A DNA stretch of 64,000 nucleotides, from the NCBI GenBank assembly GCA_014529385.2, contig CM043952.1, forward strand, positions 56,272,619 to 56,336,618, given 5' to 3'. Below the pieces are notes generated by a model that was not told the origin of the DNA, searched no databases, and worked only from the letters and a program-made list of their open reading frames with translations. Both the position numbers and the translations under genes were made by a program. The stretch comes from Adiantum capillus-veneris. Lineage: Eukaryota; Streptophyta; Polypodiopsida; Polypodiales; Pteridaceae. Shown in pieces: positions 35,515-47,424 of the stretch. Numbering within the stretch: the stretch's first letter is position 1; each line of letters starts with the position of its first letter.

Positions 35515-35793
35515 ATATGCTACTACTGTCCAACATCTTGAGTTGGGTGTTATGCTTGGTTCAAAATTTGTATTACTACATGGTTTTTCGCAGGTGATGC
35601 TAGCCTTTTTTCACACTTATGGTGGTATATGTATGACTATAGCTGTAGGGATATATCTGAGCATATCCACTCTAGCAAATTCAGTACTAGGAACAGCTTT
35701 TCAACATTGTTCTCTTTGTTGAATAGATGCATAATGTTTGAATTTAGTGTTAAGATTTTACTTTGAACATACTCCAAGATTCTTTAAAAATAG

Positions 35794-36445
35794 AGCCTTA
35801 ATCCTCACGTGAGGGTCTCGAATGAGATGGCATTGGATTGGACTTTTGAATTGATTCAAGTTACAAAGGAGGTGCTGTCCGATCTTTTCTAGAATTAAAG
35901 GATGTAAACATTATCACAAATAAATAGATCATTACTTAAACTTAATATTTGATCTATGTTATTGTGTTAGTTATTGTTGTAATTTTTACAATCTGTGTGA
36001 CTTGAGAGTATTATAGTGTCAGTTCAGGGCGACCATACCCAACTTTATTAGGTGGGCACTACTTTAACTAGTGTTCATGGAAACTAGGAATGAATGCATA
36101 GCAATAAGACAACAAATAAATGCAGCAACGTAGTACCATAACTTTATAGGAACTTGGTCATTGACACAAGTTCTTTTATTCTATCTTTTTATGCAGGAAC
36201 TCAAATTTGATGAAGGTAAGTATATAATGGAGAGTTCACAATTGTATAGTGCTTATTGATGCTATAATGTACTTTGAAAACTGTCCAAAGGTTGTAAAAA
36301 AGGCCTTAATCCTCAAGTGGGGGTCTCGGAGAGATGGCATTTGATTGGGTTTTTGAGATTTGATCCAATCTACAAAAGATATGCTGTCCAATTTTTTGGA
36401 TCATTCTTTAAACTTCATATATGATCTAGGTTATGTTGTTAGTTT
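35794..36445. repeat. Diverged direct duplication, offset about 507 bp
   Basis: agccttaatcctcacgtgag at 35794 and ggccttaatcctcaagtggg at 36302 begin two related blocks of about 150-180 bases with many substitutions and indels. The CTCACGTGAG core is palindromic (G-box-like). This is an old duplication with no gene seen. Confidence 0.65.
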
Positions 36446-36688
36446 CCACTGTAAGTTTTGACACCAATAACAAGGGGAGGGAGTCGTTGACACCTGTCTT
36501 CCCGAGTAATGCCAGTTCTGACAGGCTTGTGTTTCTTGGATGGTGACAGGTAAGAGATTCTTTCCTTGGGATTACAACGAAAACTATAGCAGTAAGAAGT
36601 TCGTCCAATGTACCAGATGGATCCTTGTCTATGTAGATGTAGTGGAAGCTCATCCCAAAGGATGGGCATATAGAGATACAACACAAAT

Positions 36689-37220
36689 CTTTAATGGTAA
36701 CCTTGGAATTAGGGTTAAGTATTAATGGTAGTTATGCATCATTAAGTTAAGATTCAAAGGTAGATTTGCACTCGTAAGCTAAGCTTTAATGGTAACTTTG
36801 CACTTAGGTGTAAGATTTAGTGACTACCCTGTATGTTTAGGTTTAAGCTTTAATGGAAACCTCGCAATTAGGGTTAAGTGATAAGAGTATCTATGCATCA
36901 TTAAGTTAATCTTCAATGATAGGTTTGCACTCTTAAGCTAAGCTTTAATGGTAACTTTGCACTTAGAAAAAGCTTTGAAAGACAAGCTTGCAATTTAGGG
37001 TTTAGCTTCCATGGTGACCTTGTGTGATTACGGTTAAGCTTCCATGGAAACCTTGGTTCATTAAAAAGAGAAAGGTTTAGTCTCATTATGGTAATCAAGC
37101 TTAGGGTTTGCATGTCTCTTTATGGTAGGAAGAATGTATGGTTATAATCCTCTCTTTCCAAGCTTTAATGGAAAGCTCTAGATTCCCATTTTATCCCCAA
37201 AGCAAGCTTTAATGAAAAGC
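36689..37220. repeat. Degenerate satellite-like repeat, unit about 30 bp, higher-order about 158 bp
   Basis: The word ctttaatggtaaccttg followed by a variant of caattagggttaag recurs about nine times with drift. A larger block of about 158 bp (from 36689 and again from 36845, each including tatgcatcattaagtta) is duplicated. TTAGGGTT within the unit resembles plant telomere heptamers but never forms a true telomeric run. Confidence 0.6.
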
Positions 37221-39600
37221 TTGAAGACTCATAAATTATAGGACGACCTACTAGCTTCCTAAAATGGACAGATAGGCACCATAAGAAAAGAGCAGTTGTC
37301 TAAACTCGATAGAAGAAAAGATTAGTTGTCTAAACTCGATAGAAGTAATTCAATTTTTGGTATTGAAGAGTATTTCTAAAGTTGTCAATTCAAGTTTGTT
37401 TGCAAATACGGGATGGGGGAGATAGGGGATAACTTCGTGGAATTGATCTCGGTGTTGTTTGAACCGAAAACTCTACAAGCTTTCATGGAGATGCCCCATG
37501 GATGGCAAAGGATTGTAAAAACCTAGAAATCGTACAAAACGGGGATTGAACTTAAAAAGTTGGCATTTCCGAAGAGACATTAACCATCAAATGCCTATGG
37601 CAAAACTCGCTTATATTTTCTAACTAAACTTGGCTGGTAGATAATTAATGAAAGTAGGAATTAAGATTGATAAATGAATGAACCTGGAAATTACCAACTA
37701 GGAGTTAAAAAGGAATCTCGAGAGGTGATAGGGATAGCCCATTGCAAAACATAGATTTAACTAGGAGTTTTGAAGATTGTCTCGAAATGATCGGAAACCA
37801 AGATGGATCTTCTTGGGGTGAATTTGATGGAAAGGCCGGCCCATTGAGAGGATTCTTTTGGGGAACTTGACGGAGATTGGCCCTTTTCAGCTAGGGCTGC
37901 GTAATCGGCAAGTTGTTATACCTAGGTCCTTCATGCTCGAGGGATAAGGGATGAATGGGTTTGTTTTATCTTTGCCCGGTTGGGTGAAGTACCCGCGGTT
38001 TCTTATTGGAAATCGGCCATAATCCGGGTATGGCCTGATGCCAATAGTTGGATGAGAAGGTCATACTCAGGGAGGATGATGTGAATTTAATTAAGGAAAC
38101 TTGTTCAATTTGGTTGCACCATTTGGGAAATATTGAGGTGCTGCCATTTTGATGGCTTGTAACCAATTATCTTGGTCCTGAATGGGGAGGCAAGATGAAT
38201 TGGTTGAAACTAAATGTGTTGCATGATCAGTTAGGAAACTAGTTCAAGCTAATTATAGCAGATAAAGGAAAGAAAATGAATTAAAATTTTCTAAATAAAG
38301 ATTTGATGGGAACAACCAGATGAATTTCCCTAAACGAGGGTATGCAACAGATTGCATGCTGCTTGTTGTCTGATGATGTCTGATAGACTGCTGTCTTCAT
38401 GGTTTTGTAGTAGTTAAGTACTACCTCGGGATACATCTAGCTGGGCCATACTAAAGAAGGATACACCTAGCTCATTGTAGAAGTTGCTCCAACAAACCAA
38501 AGACGACACTACAAGGAAGACCATGACAGTTTGCATGAGGGCATGCAAAGACTAGGAAGGGCAGAATGTTGGCAGTCAAGCCAGATAGGTGCCCTTCGAG
38601 CCAACCCCTTCTTCCATGATCCCCAAAATTTCGATGTATCTTCACTATTTTTTTGAAAAGCCTTGAAATTATTTGATAATGTTTGATTATAGATGGGTAA
38701 TCTTTGAAAAGCTGAGTTGTAAAATTTGTAAGGGAGTCTGAGTCTTGTAAAGTCGGCCACTGGCCAAGAGACTCCTAGGTATAAAGTCTATTTTGTAAAG
38801 TGAAAAGAGGAACCCTTATCATTATCAAGTGAACGAGTTTTGAAGCATTCGACTGAGAGCAACTACTCTCATGCGACTTGTAATATTTATATCTTAAGCT
38901 TTGGTAATAACATTTTGATTCTGAAACTTAAATTGTGTTCCTTGTCCATTGCTCTTTCATTCAAGTATATCCATTGTCGATTCTATTGTGATTTGTGGCT
39001 ATGTGTTAGTAGGCTAAATGTGCTATTTTAAGTGCATTACTGACTGTTTTTTGACATTTTGACCATAGGAGAGTGTTCCTAGACCCTAGGGCAACCTTTC
39101 TAGTATGTTCTATTGTAGTTTCTTGGACCTTGATCATGATGGATGGTGATTTTGGTACCTCCTCTAATTGCGACCAAACTTGGTAGGTTAGTGCCCTAAG
39201 TGTCTTATACCTCCTCCTAAAGTTTTGTAGCATTTGGAATTCATTCAAGTGCCAAAATAGGTTGGTGACTGAGTACGATGACATAGGACATAGGCAAGTA
39301 CGGTGATAGATTTGCATGTGCTAGAGATAGTGTCGTTCCGTAGGTTCACTTCTTGAAGTTGACACCCTCAAAGAGTCTCCGTGTCCCATCCGAGTCGCTT
39401 ACCTGAGTATTGAAATTATGTTAGCGCCAAAAACTTGTACTAAAGACGTATGTTGCGGCAACCTGCTATTATGTGTGTATGTGTGTGTGTGAACGTGCGC
39501 CTAAGGCCATTCAATGCCTACCATACTCTTCTAAAAATAGGCTCCAAGCTGCTCCAAGCTTGACCCCACTTTGATGGGAGCCCGCCAAAATATAATAGCC
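37221..39600. other. No gene recognised
   Basis: No protein family, LTR ends or clear repeats are visible across about 2.4 kb. Frames up to about 100 codons are present (for example 39006-39317 minus) but match nothing I know. Confidence 0.45.
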
Positions 39601-40370
39601 AAAGGAATGATGATGCCAAGAGTAAACCTTTATTTTTGTATGAGTATATATTCACATGATACGGCTTTCCAATTGAAATAATACGCGATTGGGATACTCA
39701 TTTTTTGAGCAAAGCATTTGAATACTTGTGAGTGGGTTCATGAAAATTCATAACAAGTTGGAACCTTATCATCCACAATCTAATGGCCAAGTCAAACATA
39801 CCAAAAAAAAGTTAAGCTTGGTCCTTACAAAATATTCAATTTATGAAGAACAGACTGGGAGATGAACTTGTAATCTGCATTGTGGGCTTGCCATGTGACT
39901 CACAAAACTACTTCGAACATGACATCATTCAATTTAGTCTATGGCCTAGACTTTATTTCACCAATGGAATTTTTATTGCCTTCTTTGAGAGCGGAGAAGC
40001 AATTTGAATGGAAAAAGCATAAATTGTTAGAGAGTCTAGAAGAATTAGAAAAATTGGATGAGCATGAACCTATAGCGATAGTTCATATCTATGCTAAAAA
40101 AAGAAAGCAAAAGCAATTCTTCAACTCTCATATGCTAATGAAAGAGTGCCAAAAACAAGACTTAATTTTAGTGTAATCCTTAAAGAATCACATCCCAAAG
40201 TCACAAATAAAGGGGATGGACCATTTGTTATAGGTGATTCCTTGCCAAGTAGGGCTATGAAGGATGTCTTTCCAAGTAGGGCTATAAATCTAGACACTTT
40301 ACATGGGATATCATAGACAACTAAATTAGTTGATGTAGATCATGAAAGTATCATCTTTCACTAATCAATG
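39601..40370 (+). pseudogene. Gypsy integrase C-terminal relic
   Basis: The plus strand encodes DTHFLSKAFEYL-like, then HNKLEPYHPQSNGQV, ALWACHVTHKTTSNMTSFNLVYG and a charged ELEKLDE tail. This is the C-terminal half of a Ty3/Gypsy integrase, where (Y)HPQ-NGQ-E is followed by W-A-x-R-T-x-x-x-T-x-x-x-x-x-x-x-Y-G. A few hundred bases of linker follow to about 40370. It is old, with many breaks, and no other domain of the element is visible upstream. Confidence 0.75.
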
Positions 40371-40380
40371 AGGTGCTATT

Positions 40381-40895
40381 TGTTGGGGTAAAGGTGGAAT
40401 GTGCCTTGCTAGCATGTGCCTAGCCCCAAGGGCATTGAGTGTCTACCCCTCACTGACCTCACTGTTAACCACCGGCGTCCACTTCTAGTAGTCATGGGCC
40501 GGGCTTGTCGGTCCAATAGGAAAAGGGTAAGAGTGATCGCCGATGAGAGGTACACTATAACTGGAACATTCAAGGGTTCGTTGGATAAGCATGGGCGCCA
40601 AAGTTTGAATGGGCGAGCTCATATAAAAGTCACATAAACCTAAAAATTACTTATTCTCTCATTTGTGCAATGGAAGAGTGCTCTTGCTCCATCTCTATCT
40701 TCTTCTTCATCTCCTTGTGTATGTGTGTCTGTATGCGTTGTTAGGAGTTTTTTGGAAGAAGTGATTGTGCATATGTACATAACATGCATGGTGCATCAAA
40801 TAAAGGATTGCCCATTTTCTAGAGCCAGGTGGTTACGTGGGGCCCACATGTGTACATGTAGGACAACGTGTACATAGTACTTTGATTTTCATTGT
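40381..40895 (+). repeat. Possible Copia-like LTR
   Basis: It starts TGTTGGGGTAAAGGTGGAAT, resembling the Copia-1 LTR start, has a TATA box (catataaaag, about 40620), and ends TTGTCA just before a weak primer-site-like agtatcagtg. Its leader (below) also resembles that of Copia-2. It is longer than the Copia-1 LTR, so it would be a distant relative. Boundaries are tentative. Confidence 0.35.
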
Positions 40896-41692
40896 CACCA
40901 GTATCAGTGTGTTTTTTCTATAATAATGAGGAGTTGGCAGAGCGTAAAAATTGTCGAGGAAGCTATCAGCAGGCCGATGCCATGAGGTAAGCAGGTGCAT
41001 CAAGTGGCATCCAGTGGCGTCAAGAGGTTGAATGGGATCAAGACTTGCATGTGGATAAGTAGGAACACAATGTTGGTGTTTTTTGTGATGAATTATGCAA
41101 AAATTTCATCATGAGAACTATATTTGGGGGCCACTTCACACGATTACGGTATGCATTATTGAGAAAAGTTGAGTGCCAGGTGTGCGGATGGATGTAGAAG
41201 GGTAGCAAAAACGCACTACGTGGCCATTTTTTGGTCTGTTTGAGGTCAATCAAAAGGCCAAAAGTGCCCGAGAGATAAAGTGAAGTGTGGACACTGAAAA
41301 AACCAGAAAAGTGTAGAGAGAAGAGGAGGAACAACTGCAACCGAGTTTTTGCTATTTTTGGAGTGTGTTTTGGCCATAAACTGCTCATCCTAGGTCGGAT
41401 TTGAGCACTTTGATATTGCAGACTGGGGTTTTGGGCCAGCACCGGGCGCAATGGTGCTGTCCATTTTGCCAAATTCCTCACTTTTTTTTGTTGTTTTGGC
41501 TATGTAAGTTTCTCCTGTGAGTCAAGCCTCTGCTCTAATTTGTAATTGTATCTGGCATATTTCATCCATATTGTATGAGCTATTTGCCTCATTGGTGTTG
41601 GCCCAAGCTCAATTGTATCTAAACATAAAAAATCTTCCTCTTTTCAACTGAGTTTTTGGGTGTGTGTGTGTGTGTGTCTGTGTCTGTGTTGA

Positions 41693-41980
41693 GTGAGAAA
41701 ATGGATAGTCTCTCTCCTCTCACTCCATCGGTTTGTTCCCTGTCTTCGCCAGTTGGGTTGTGTAAGCCGAGTGGTGTCCCATAGTGTGTGTGTGTATCAT
41801 TACAAGAGTGTGCGTCGGGTGATTATAGAGGCGTTGTGTGTGTTTCCATCCCGTTCACATTCTTTTGGTGCCCCACGGAGGATCTTCTTCGAGTATTTTC
41901 AGCTTCGAGGTTACAGGTTACAGGTTATAGGTTACAGTTTACAAGTTATAGGTTACAAGTTACATGTACAGGTAGCTAGA
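41693..41980. repeat. Heptamer minisatellite GGTTACA
   Basis: Within this span, 41909-41970 consists of about nine tandem 7-bp units varying around ggttaca (ggttaca, ggttata, gtttaca, agttaca). Just upstream are GT-rich tracts near 41660. Its length is not typical of a telomere and its sequence differs from TTTAGGG. Confidence 0.7.
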
Positions 41981-42227
41981 GTAGAGTGATACACTGGAAA
42001 GTGGAAGTCACTTGCAGTTGCCGTGGGTATGCATCATTTGGTGCCTGTTTGAGCGCATTGTCTTATATTGTGCGTTACTTGTGGATACTACCATTGTACG
42101 CCTTTGTGGAGCCATACTTGGTTTTATTTGGCAGTCCCAGCCATTTCTGAGATTTGGTCTCTAAGATAGTTATTTTTGAGACTTGACTATACGAGATTTG
42201 CATAAGCTTTCGTGAGAGGGTTGATAG

Positions 42228-42465
42228 CGTGAGGTTTTATTGAGCTCGGGGATTCTCAAATGTGAGATCCTTTCGGTGATATAGGTGGCTGGAGCACCCT
42301 GTTCGTGAACTCGCCATAGGCTATGTACTAGTGCTTCCTACCCTATGCTTGGGTTCTATTGTTGGCAGGTTATGCATACATATGCAATCTATATTTTGGG
42401 TTCTTACTGCTCTACTTCTGGGGAAACTCTACCAAATTTTCTCCAAGTTTTGATGGCTAGTCTTT
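42228..42465 (+). other. Relic of a Copia-2-like leader
   Basis: gtgaggttttattgagctcg to gtgatataggtggctggagc matches the Copia-2 leader (20575-20640 minus) at roughly 85% by eye. Near the end ggggaaactctaccaaat precedes an ATGGCT at 42452, as the matching leader words precede the Copia-2 gag start. The part between is unrelated or strongly diverged. Confidence 0.5.
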
Positions 42466-42860
42466 TGAGCCATTTATGCTGTTATGCTGCTAAAATTATG
42501 GCAAAAGTAGAGGATAAGTCAGATGTGCCTTCTTGGGAGCTGCATGGTTGGCTTTAATGGATGATCAAAACGGACCTCAATTCACTCCTTTTCATTTAAC
42601 ACAAAGAATCCAGATAAATGTTAGTCTGTCCAGGAAGATTTTTTCCCAGCAGCGCATAGTCTTTATGTTCGGGCCAAGAAAATTAAGAGAGATACTCGAA
42701 TCCCCTTTGCCTATTGTAATTCCGATGATTAACTATGAAAACTCATCTGATGTGCATGTTGTCCTTATGTTTTGCAGCTCAACATTTCTTCCATGGACTT
42801 GCTTTCTACCATGTCACCGTGTCTTGCTTCACCGACACACAAGGACGTGCACCAAATTAG

Positions 42861-42871
42861 GAAGGGGGGAA
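42861..42871 (+). promoter_or_regulatory. Polypurine tract before LTR-G
   Basis: gaaggggggaa immediately precedes the TGTTAGCAGC start of the LTR at 42872. This is the usual position of a plus-strand primer. Confidence 0.7.
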
Positions 42872-43701
42872 TGTTAGCAGCGGCTAACACAGGCTACACC
42901 AATTATGCACCAAGCTATGGATGTGCTATAGTGCACAATATATCCTTTTCACTATATAGGGCCTTGGGCTCATTTAGAAGTTCCAAAGTTGTCTAAGTCT
43001 AGGCTAAAGAGCTCAACTTTATCCCATAGTTGAAGGGTTTGAGGCCCAAATCTATAAAAGAGCCCTATGCTTAATGAGAAGTCATTCTTGGGTGAGTTCT
43101 TCTCTTTGTAGAATGGATGGTCATGAGGCTCATGGGCTTTCTATGCCCATGTAGCTCTTGATTTCTAATAATCAATTACACTTTCTTTCTTATTAGTCTT
43201 CTTTGTTTGATTATGTGGAGTGAGATTGTATTAGTGTGATGGTAGATCTCTAATCCCTTTTTTGAGTTATTCTCTTCTATCCACACCTGTGGCCATGGTT
43301 TGTGAGGGCTATGCCTTCCTTCTCTTCCTCTCTCTTTACAAGGTGTGCGGTAACTGAGTGTGCATACGTAGTCGCATTGAGGGGATGTACCGGAATGGAC
43401 ACACTAATGCGGAGTTGGTATGTTAATTGCATGCTTGTGTAGTTGTGTGATTAAGAGTGATTGATGTGAGAGGTTAATTTCAATCACATGATTGTGTGCA
43501 AGTGATTAGCAAGTAGGAATGTGTGGTTGATTAGAGGAAGCCCTTTCCATGGCTTCTCTCTATGATGAGAACAAGGATCCCTTGAATCCTCTATGTCTAT
43601 ACATCCTATGCTCGTGCTTCCATGCCCTAGCCAGGTTGCCAATTCACCAATTTGACAATTTTGTAGGTTGCGATTAGGTCGTGCTACAATGCCTCCCTAC
43701 A
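42872..43701 (+). repeat. 3' LTR of a Gypsy-type element (LTR-G family)
   Basis: An LTR of about 830 bp runs TGTTAGCAGCGGC to CTCCCTACA, with a TATA-type ctataaaaga near 43050. Its last 700 bases are matched in reverse by 54641-55352, 59457-60168 and about 60678-61032. There a tRNA-Asp-like primer site follows, so the same family lies in both orientations in the window. Internal sequence upstream (about 42480-42860) was not recognised. Confidence 0.75.
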
Positions 43702-45332
43702 TTTGTGATGGATTTACAGATTTGGGGATAGAACCCCGCAAAGACGGCTCATCGCAAGGGCCACATGAGGAAGGCCCCCTCTTAAGAAGGTCGGAGGTTA
43801 AGTGATGCCTCCTGCAGTGATGGTCTACGAGATAGCACTGCTCATATTCCTAAGCCAATATCAGCCCAATCAGAGTGGGCACATGTTCAGCAAAAGAAAG
43901 GCAAGCAAGCAAATCCACCTACACACGGGCTCAGACAGGAGCCCCTCCAAGGTAAAGAGAGCAATTTGCCTACATCCGGCTAACAAGAAGCCCAATCAGG
44001 TACCACAAAGCGTACACCTAAACTCGGCTCAAACACAAGCCTCTATAGGTACATTGAAGTCAAGCCCCACATTCGGCTCAAGATGGAGCCTCATGGGCAC
44101 ACAAGAAAAGGTATGTGGTGCATCCACATCGGGCTCAAGAGGATGAGCCCCACCATCAACGCTCTTCTTTCACACGACCTTCCCTTCATTCAGATCATAG
44201 CGGATCTGAGCAAGGGAAAACAAGAAGACCCAAGATGAGTGATTCTCAGGTTTGTTTTCGTCGGCCAACAAAAGCAGGTTTGTTAAGAACAAGTCAAAGT
44301 TCTTCCAGATCAAGATAGATATATGTGAGCACTCAGGCTCAACTCAAGCGACAAGCTTCAAGCAGATAGCAAGGAACAAAAGCGGATTGGCCAATCTTCA
44401 TCTCTATGAGTTACCTACTTCAAGTCTTGCCCTCAAGTTTGCAAAACTCATATTAGAACATTTAGGTTCAATCGAGTCCTGAAGTATGCCAAAGCTTCGA
44501 GGTATCAATGGGATTGACTCTCTAGCAATCTCAGGAAAACCTTGGTTTGTATGACAAGGAAGAAATCAAATAGGCTTCATCTCTTTTGGTTCAGGGAAGG
44601 ACCGACGCTCAATAAGACTAGAAGGTATCTTCTGCAACATACCTTACTTCAATGAGCAGGTAAGCTCATATCAAGACTTCTAGGTCTACTCGAGCACTCA
44701 GTAAGTGCTTCAAGAAGGAAAATCCAAAAGGCCAAATCTTTCGAAGGCTGTGGAGCCCCTCGGCAATCAAGCCTAAGGATCCAATTCGGCAGAGTACCTT
44801 AATCTCCATGGAACACGAGGCAAGAAAAGCTTTTCGGGTGCACTCAATACAATCTTCTGCACCCATGCAATCAACTCAGCTTAACGCAAAGTGGACCTTC
44901 ATCACCATTCAAGAAGGAATCAACACGAAGTCAGTCAAATCGGCTTCCAAGAAGCAGTGGGAATCAACGTGACTTGGTTCTCACCCTCAAGATGAGTGCT
45001 GCATCGTCACTGCAGCATCAGGTATAATATCCAAAACAGACAGGTTCCTCGGCATGGATCAACACAACAACGTGGTCTATGCCACTCAATGTATATATTC
45101 CTATCATTCAAGCCCCAACAAAAGCACCAAGCGGACTTGGTACCCAAAACTTTTATGCTTTTCAGCAAGCACAATTGTTTTGAGATAGACATTGCCTTCT
45201 CAATAAGACCGCTGAGGCAGCCCATTTTGGATTTCGGAGACGCACGTAGTTCTACACCCTCCGAAGCATTAACCAGGAAGTTTCCTGCCCTAACAATGCT
45301 ACTCTCGAGTTGAGAGTTTTCTAAGGGGGGGG
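43702..45332 (+). mobile_element. 3' internal tail of another Gypsy-type element
   Basis: No pol domain is visible. The region carries a series of CGGCTC...GAGCC-type short inverted motifs between about 43925 and 44160 and is rich in caag/tcaag words. It ends in a polypurine tract AAGGGGGGGG (45323-45332) directly before a TG start. This is the layout of the spacer before the 3' LTR in Tat-lineage Gypsy elements; lineage is inferred. It is a fossil fragment. Confidence 0.45.
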
Positions 45333-45960
45333 TGTATGTTGAACTCCACTTGAGCCGGGGTCTTTGGGGTGACGGTGGAAGGTGACCACCCGATCTTGCC
45401 AAACCATGGCTCGGTGCCACGGGGCACACGATGGACCCGATATGGGGACGACGGACAATGGGACATAGTCCTGACCTTGATTTTCTCCTCACCTCACCAT
45501 TTGGGTACTATGGACGTGTGCAGGGGTTTGAGAGTGCTCCGTAACGGGAGTGTCCCCCTCCACTTCATTACGTGGAGGTAATCGGGGGAGTCCGCCATGC
45601 ACGAGGACTCCATGACCCAGTTTTGGGGCCGTTGGCTCATAGTCGGTGGGTCTCTTCGGTGAGCATCGACAAGGTGCTACATGCGGACGGGCTCTCCGTT
45701 TTGGATGTTTGAGTACTCCACGCGGAGGTCTCGACTTCCTCTTCAAGCTTAGCCATGCACATTCAAAAACGCGCACCCGAGGTGCTCCTTGTTCGCAACC
45801 GACGGCTGTCGACAGATGTAGTCGGTTCTCATCGGCGAGCCTCAGCAAGTTTAGGTACTCCCCACGGAGACCTCGACTTCCTCTTCGAGTTCAGCCATGC
45901 ACACTAATGAACGTGCGTGCCTTTGGGATATGTGCGTTATTGGAGTACTTATTAGCATGG
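45333..45960 (+). repeat. LTR-like GC-rich region with a 142-bp internal duplication
   Basis: It starts TGTATGTTGAACTCC after the polypurine tract. Two copies of a block containing tactccacgcggaggtctcg (45714) and tactccccacggagacctcg (45856) lie 142 bp apart. GC content is clearly higher than in the flanks. The right end is uncertain. Confidence 0.45.
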
Positions 45961-46055
45961 AAATATTAATAACTTACTAAAGGGATTATTCACAAATAGA
46001 TATGGAATTAAAAAATTGATATCCGTGGAAGTGTACTGGGCCAATGCCAATTTGC

Positions 46056-46612
46056 CAAGGTCAACACCAAGCGATGGGGAGCGTTGGATAGTCACCAAGT
46101 CTCCTATTTTCTTGGTACTGACTCCACTGTTGCATGTAATGGTTTTAGCCCTAAGGTCTGTACCAAGTGATAGAGAACATTGGGCAGTCCCCAAGCGTCC
46201 TATTTGCCCCATATTGACTCAATTGTTGTATGTAATGAATTTAAGAGCAAGGTCAACACCAAGCGATAGGGAATGTTGGGCATTCCCCAAGATTCCTATT
46301 CGTTTGGTAGTGACTCAATTGTATTATTGTAATCACATCACCATGGTCTTCATTGTCAGTTACACCAAGGTCAGCACCAAGCGATAGGGAGCATTGGACC
46401 ATCCCCAAGCTTCCTATTCGCTCAGTATTGACTTCACTGAATTTTGTCTTTCGGTTGTCGCTTATCATTCCTTGGTTGTCGCTTATCATTACCTGAGGTC
46501 TTTGCGGTCGCTTTTAACAGATTTAACATCCAGGTCAACACCAAGCGATAGGGAGCGTTGGGTAGTCCCCAAGCTTCCTATTCGCCCAATAGTGACCCCA
46601 CTGCATGGCTTT
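46056..46612. repeat. Five diverged tandem units around aaggtcaacaccaagcgata
   Basis: Units begin near 46057, 46153, 46249, 46368 and 46532, so the spacing is 96, 96, 119 and 164 bp. Each carries caccaagcgataggga, a ttgggcagtccccaagc word and cctattcgcc. The conserved part is about 60 bases; the spacers vary. This is not a CRISPR array, because repeats drift and spacers are related. It is probably an LTR or satellite-like segment. Confidence 0.8.
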
Positions 46613-47424
46613 CTTGGTTAGCATGACATTGGTTTGTTGCCCGTTGTAGTTCACTCAAGGTGCATATGTGGAAGCAAAAAGAGTGTCTAATGCATATGTC
46701 CAATGATGGGACATCCTATTTATGCATACACAAAAATGCATGGAAAACAATATGTTGTGCAAGAAAGATTTTGAGGGGTTCTTCAGAAAGATGTTGTAGC
46801 TATAAAAGCATATGATTATGGCTTTGCAAGCTAGCACCCCTTTAAGAATAGTTTTTTTGTTGAGGATATGTGCTCTCATCTTACTGTGCACTGTGCGTGC
46901 GTGTTGGACTCTACGACACTCCACCATTTGTAAGTTAATAGACTTTGACTCTTATGCTCATCTCATTCAACATGAGCAACACGACTTAGATATGCTCAAC
47001 TCGTCCAGCTTGAGCGTAAGCCTAATAACTACGACTCTTAGCACATAGTTTAATATGACTTGAAGCTTTGGGACTAATGCTTTGCTCATTTTATGGCTCA
47101 TCAGCCCGACTCTAACTATGCCAAAGAGTGTTTTTGCACCCTGGCAACTTGAATTTTCACATTCTTGTGCTTACTACAAACATTTCTTCAGGTAAAAGTA
47201 AGCGTGAATCCTCAAAAAGAGGATTAGTGGAGGACCAAGTTGGCATTGAAGGTTTCTTTTGCCATACCTGTTTTATCATCTTTCAATTTGTATTCGCGTT
47301 GGTTGGGTTGTCCTTCTTTGACTGTGAAGACTCCATTGTCCATTTGATTCTCCCATTGGGTATGTTTATAGGAGTCTTTGATGTTGTTGTAGGCCTCTGT
47401 TCACTGTCGGGATCTGGTTTTTGA
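46613..47424. other. No gene recognised
   Basis: This is a short intergenic stretch. From about 47150 the minus strand may hold the decayed continuation of the gag-protease relic, but no motif confirms it. Confidence 0.4.

Noticed and set aside
36720-37030. Interstitial telomere repeat (TTTAGGG)n
   Set aside because: TTAGGGTT words are isolated within a longer degenerate unit and never occur in tandem.
39006-39317. 103-codon minus-strand frame
   Set aside because: Composition is unremarkable, no motif or neighbour supports it, and it is likely a chance frame.
41038-41481. 147-codon minus-strand frame
   Set aside because: No family resemblance. It lies in a region better explained as a Copia-like leader on the plus strand.
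46056-46612. CRISPR-like array
   Set aside because: Units drift, spacers are related to each other and variable in length, and the genome is eukaryotic.
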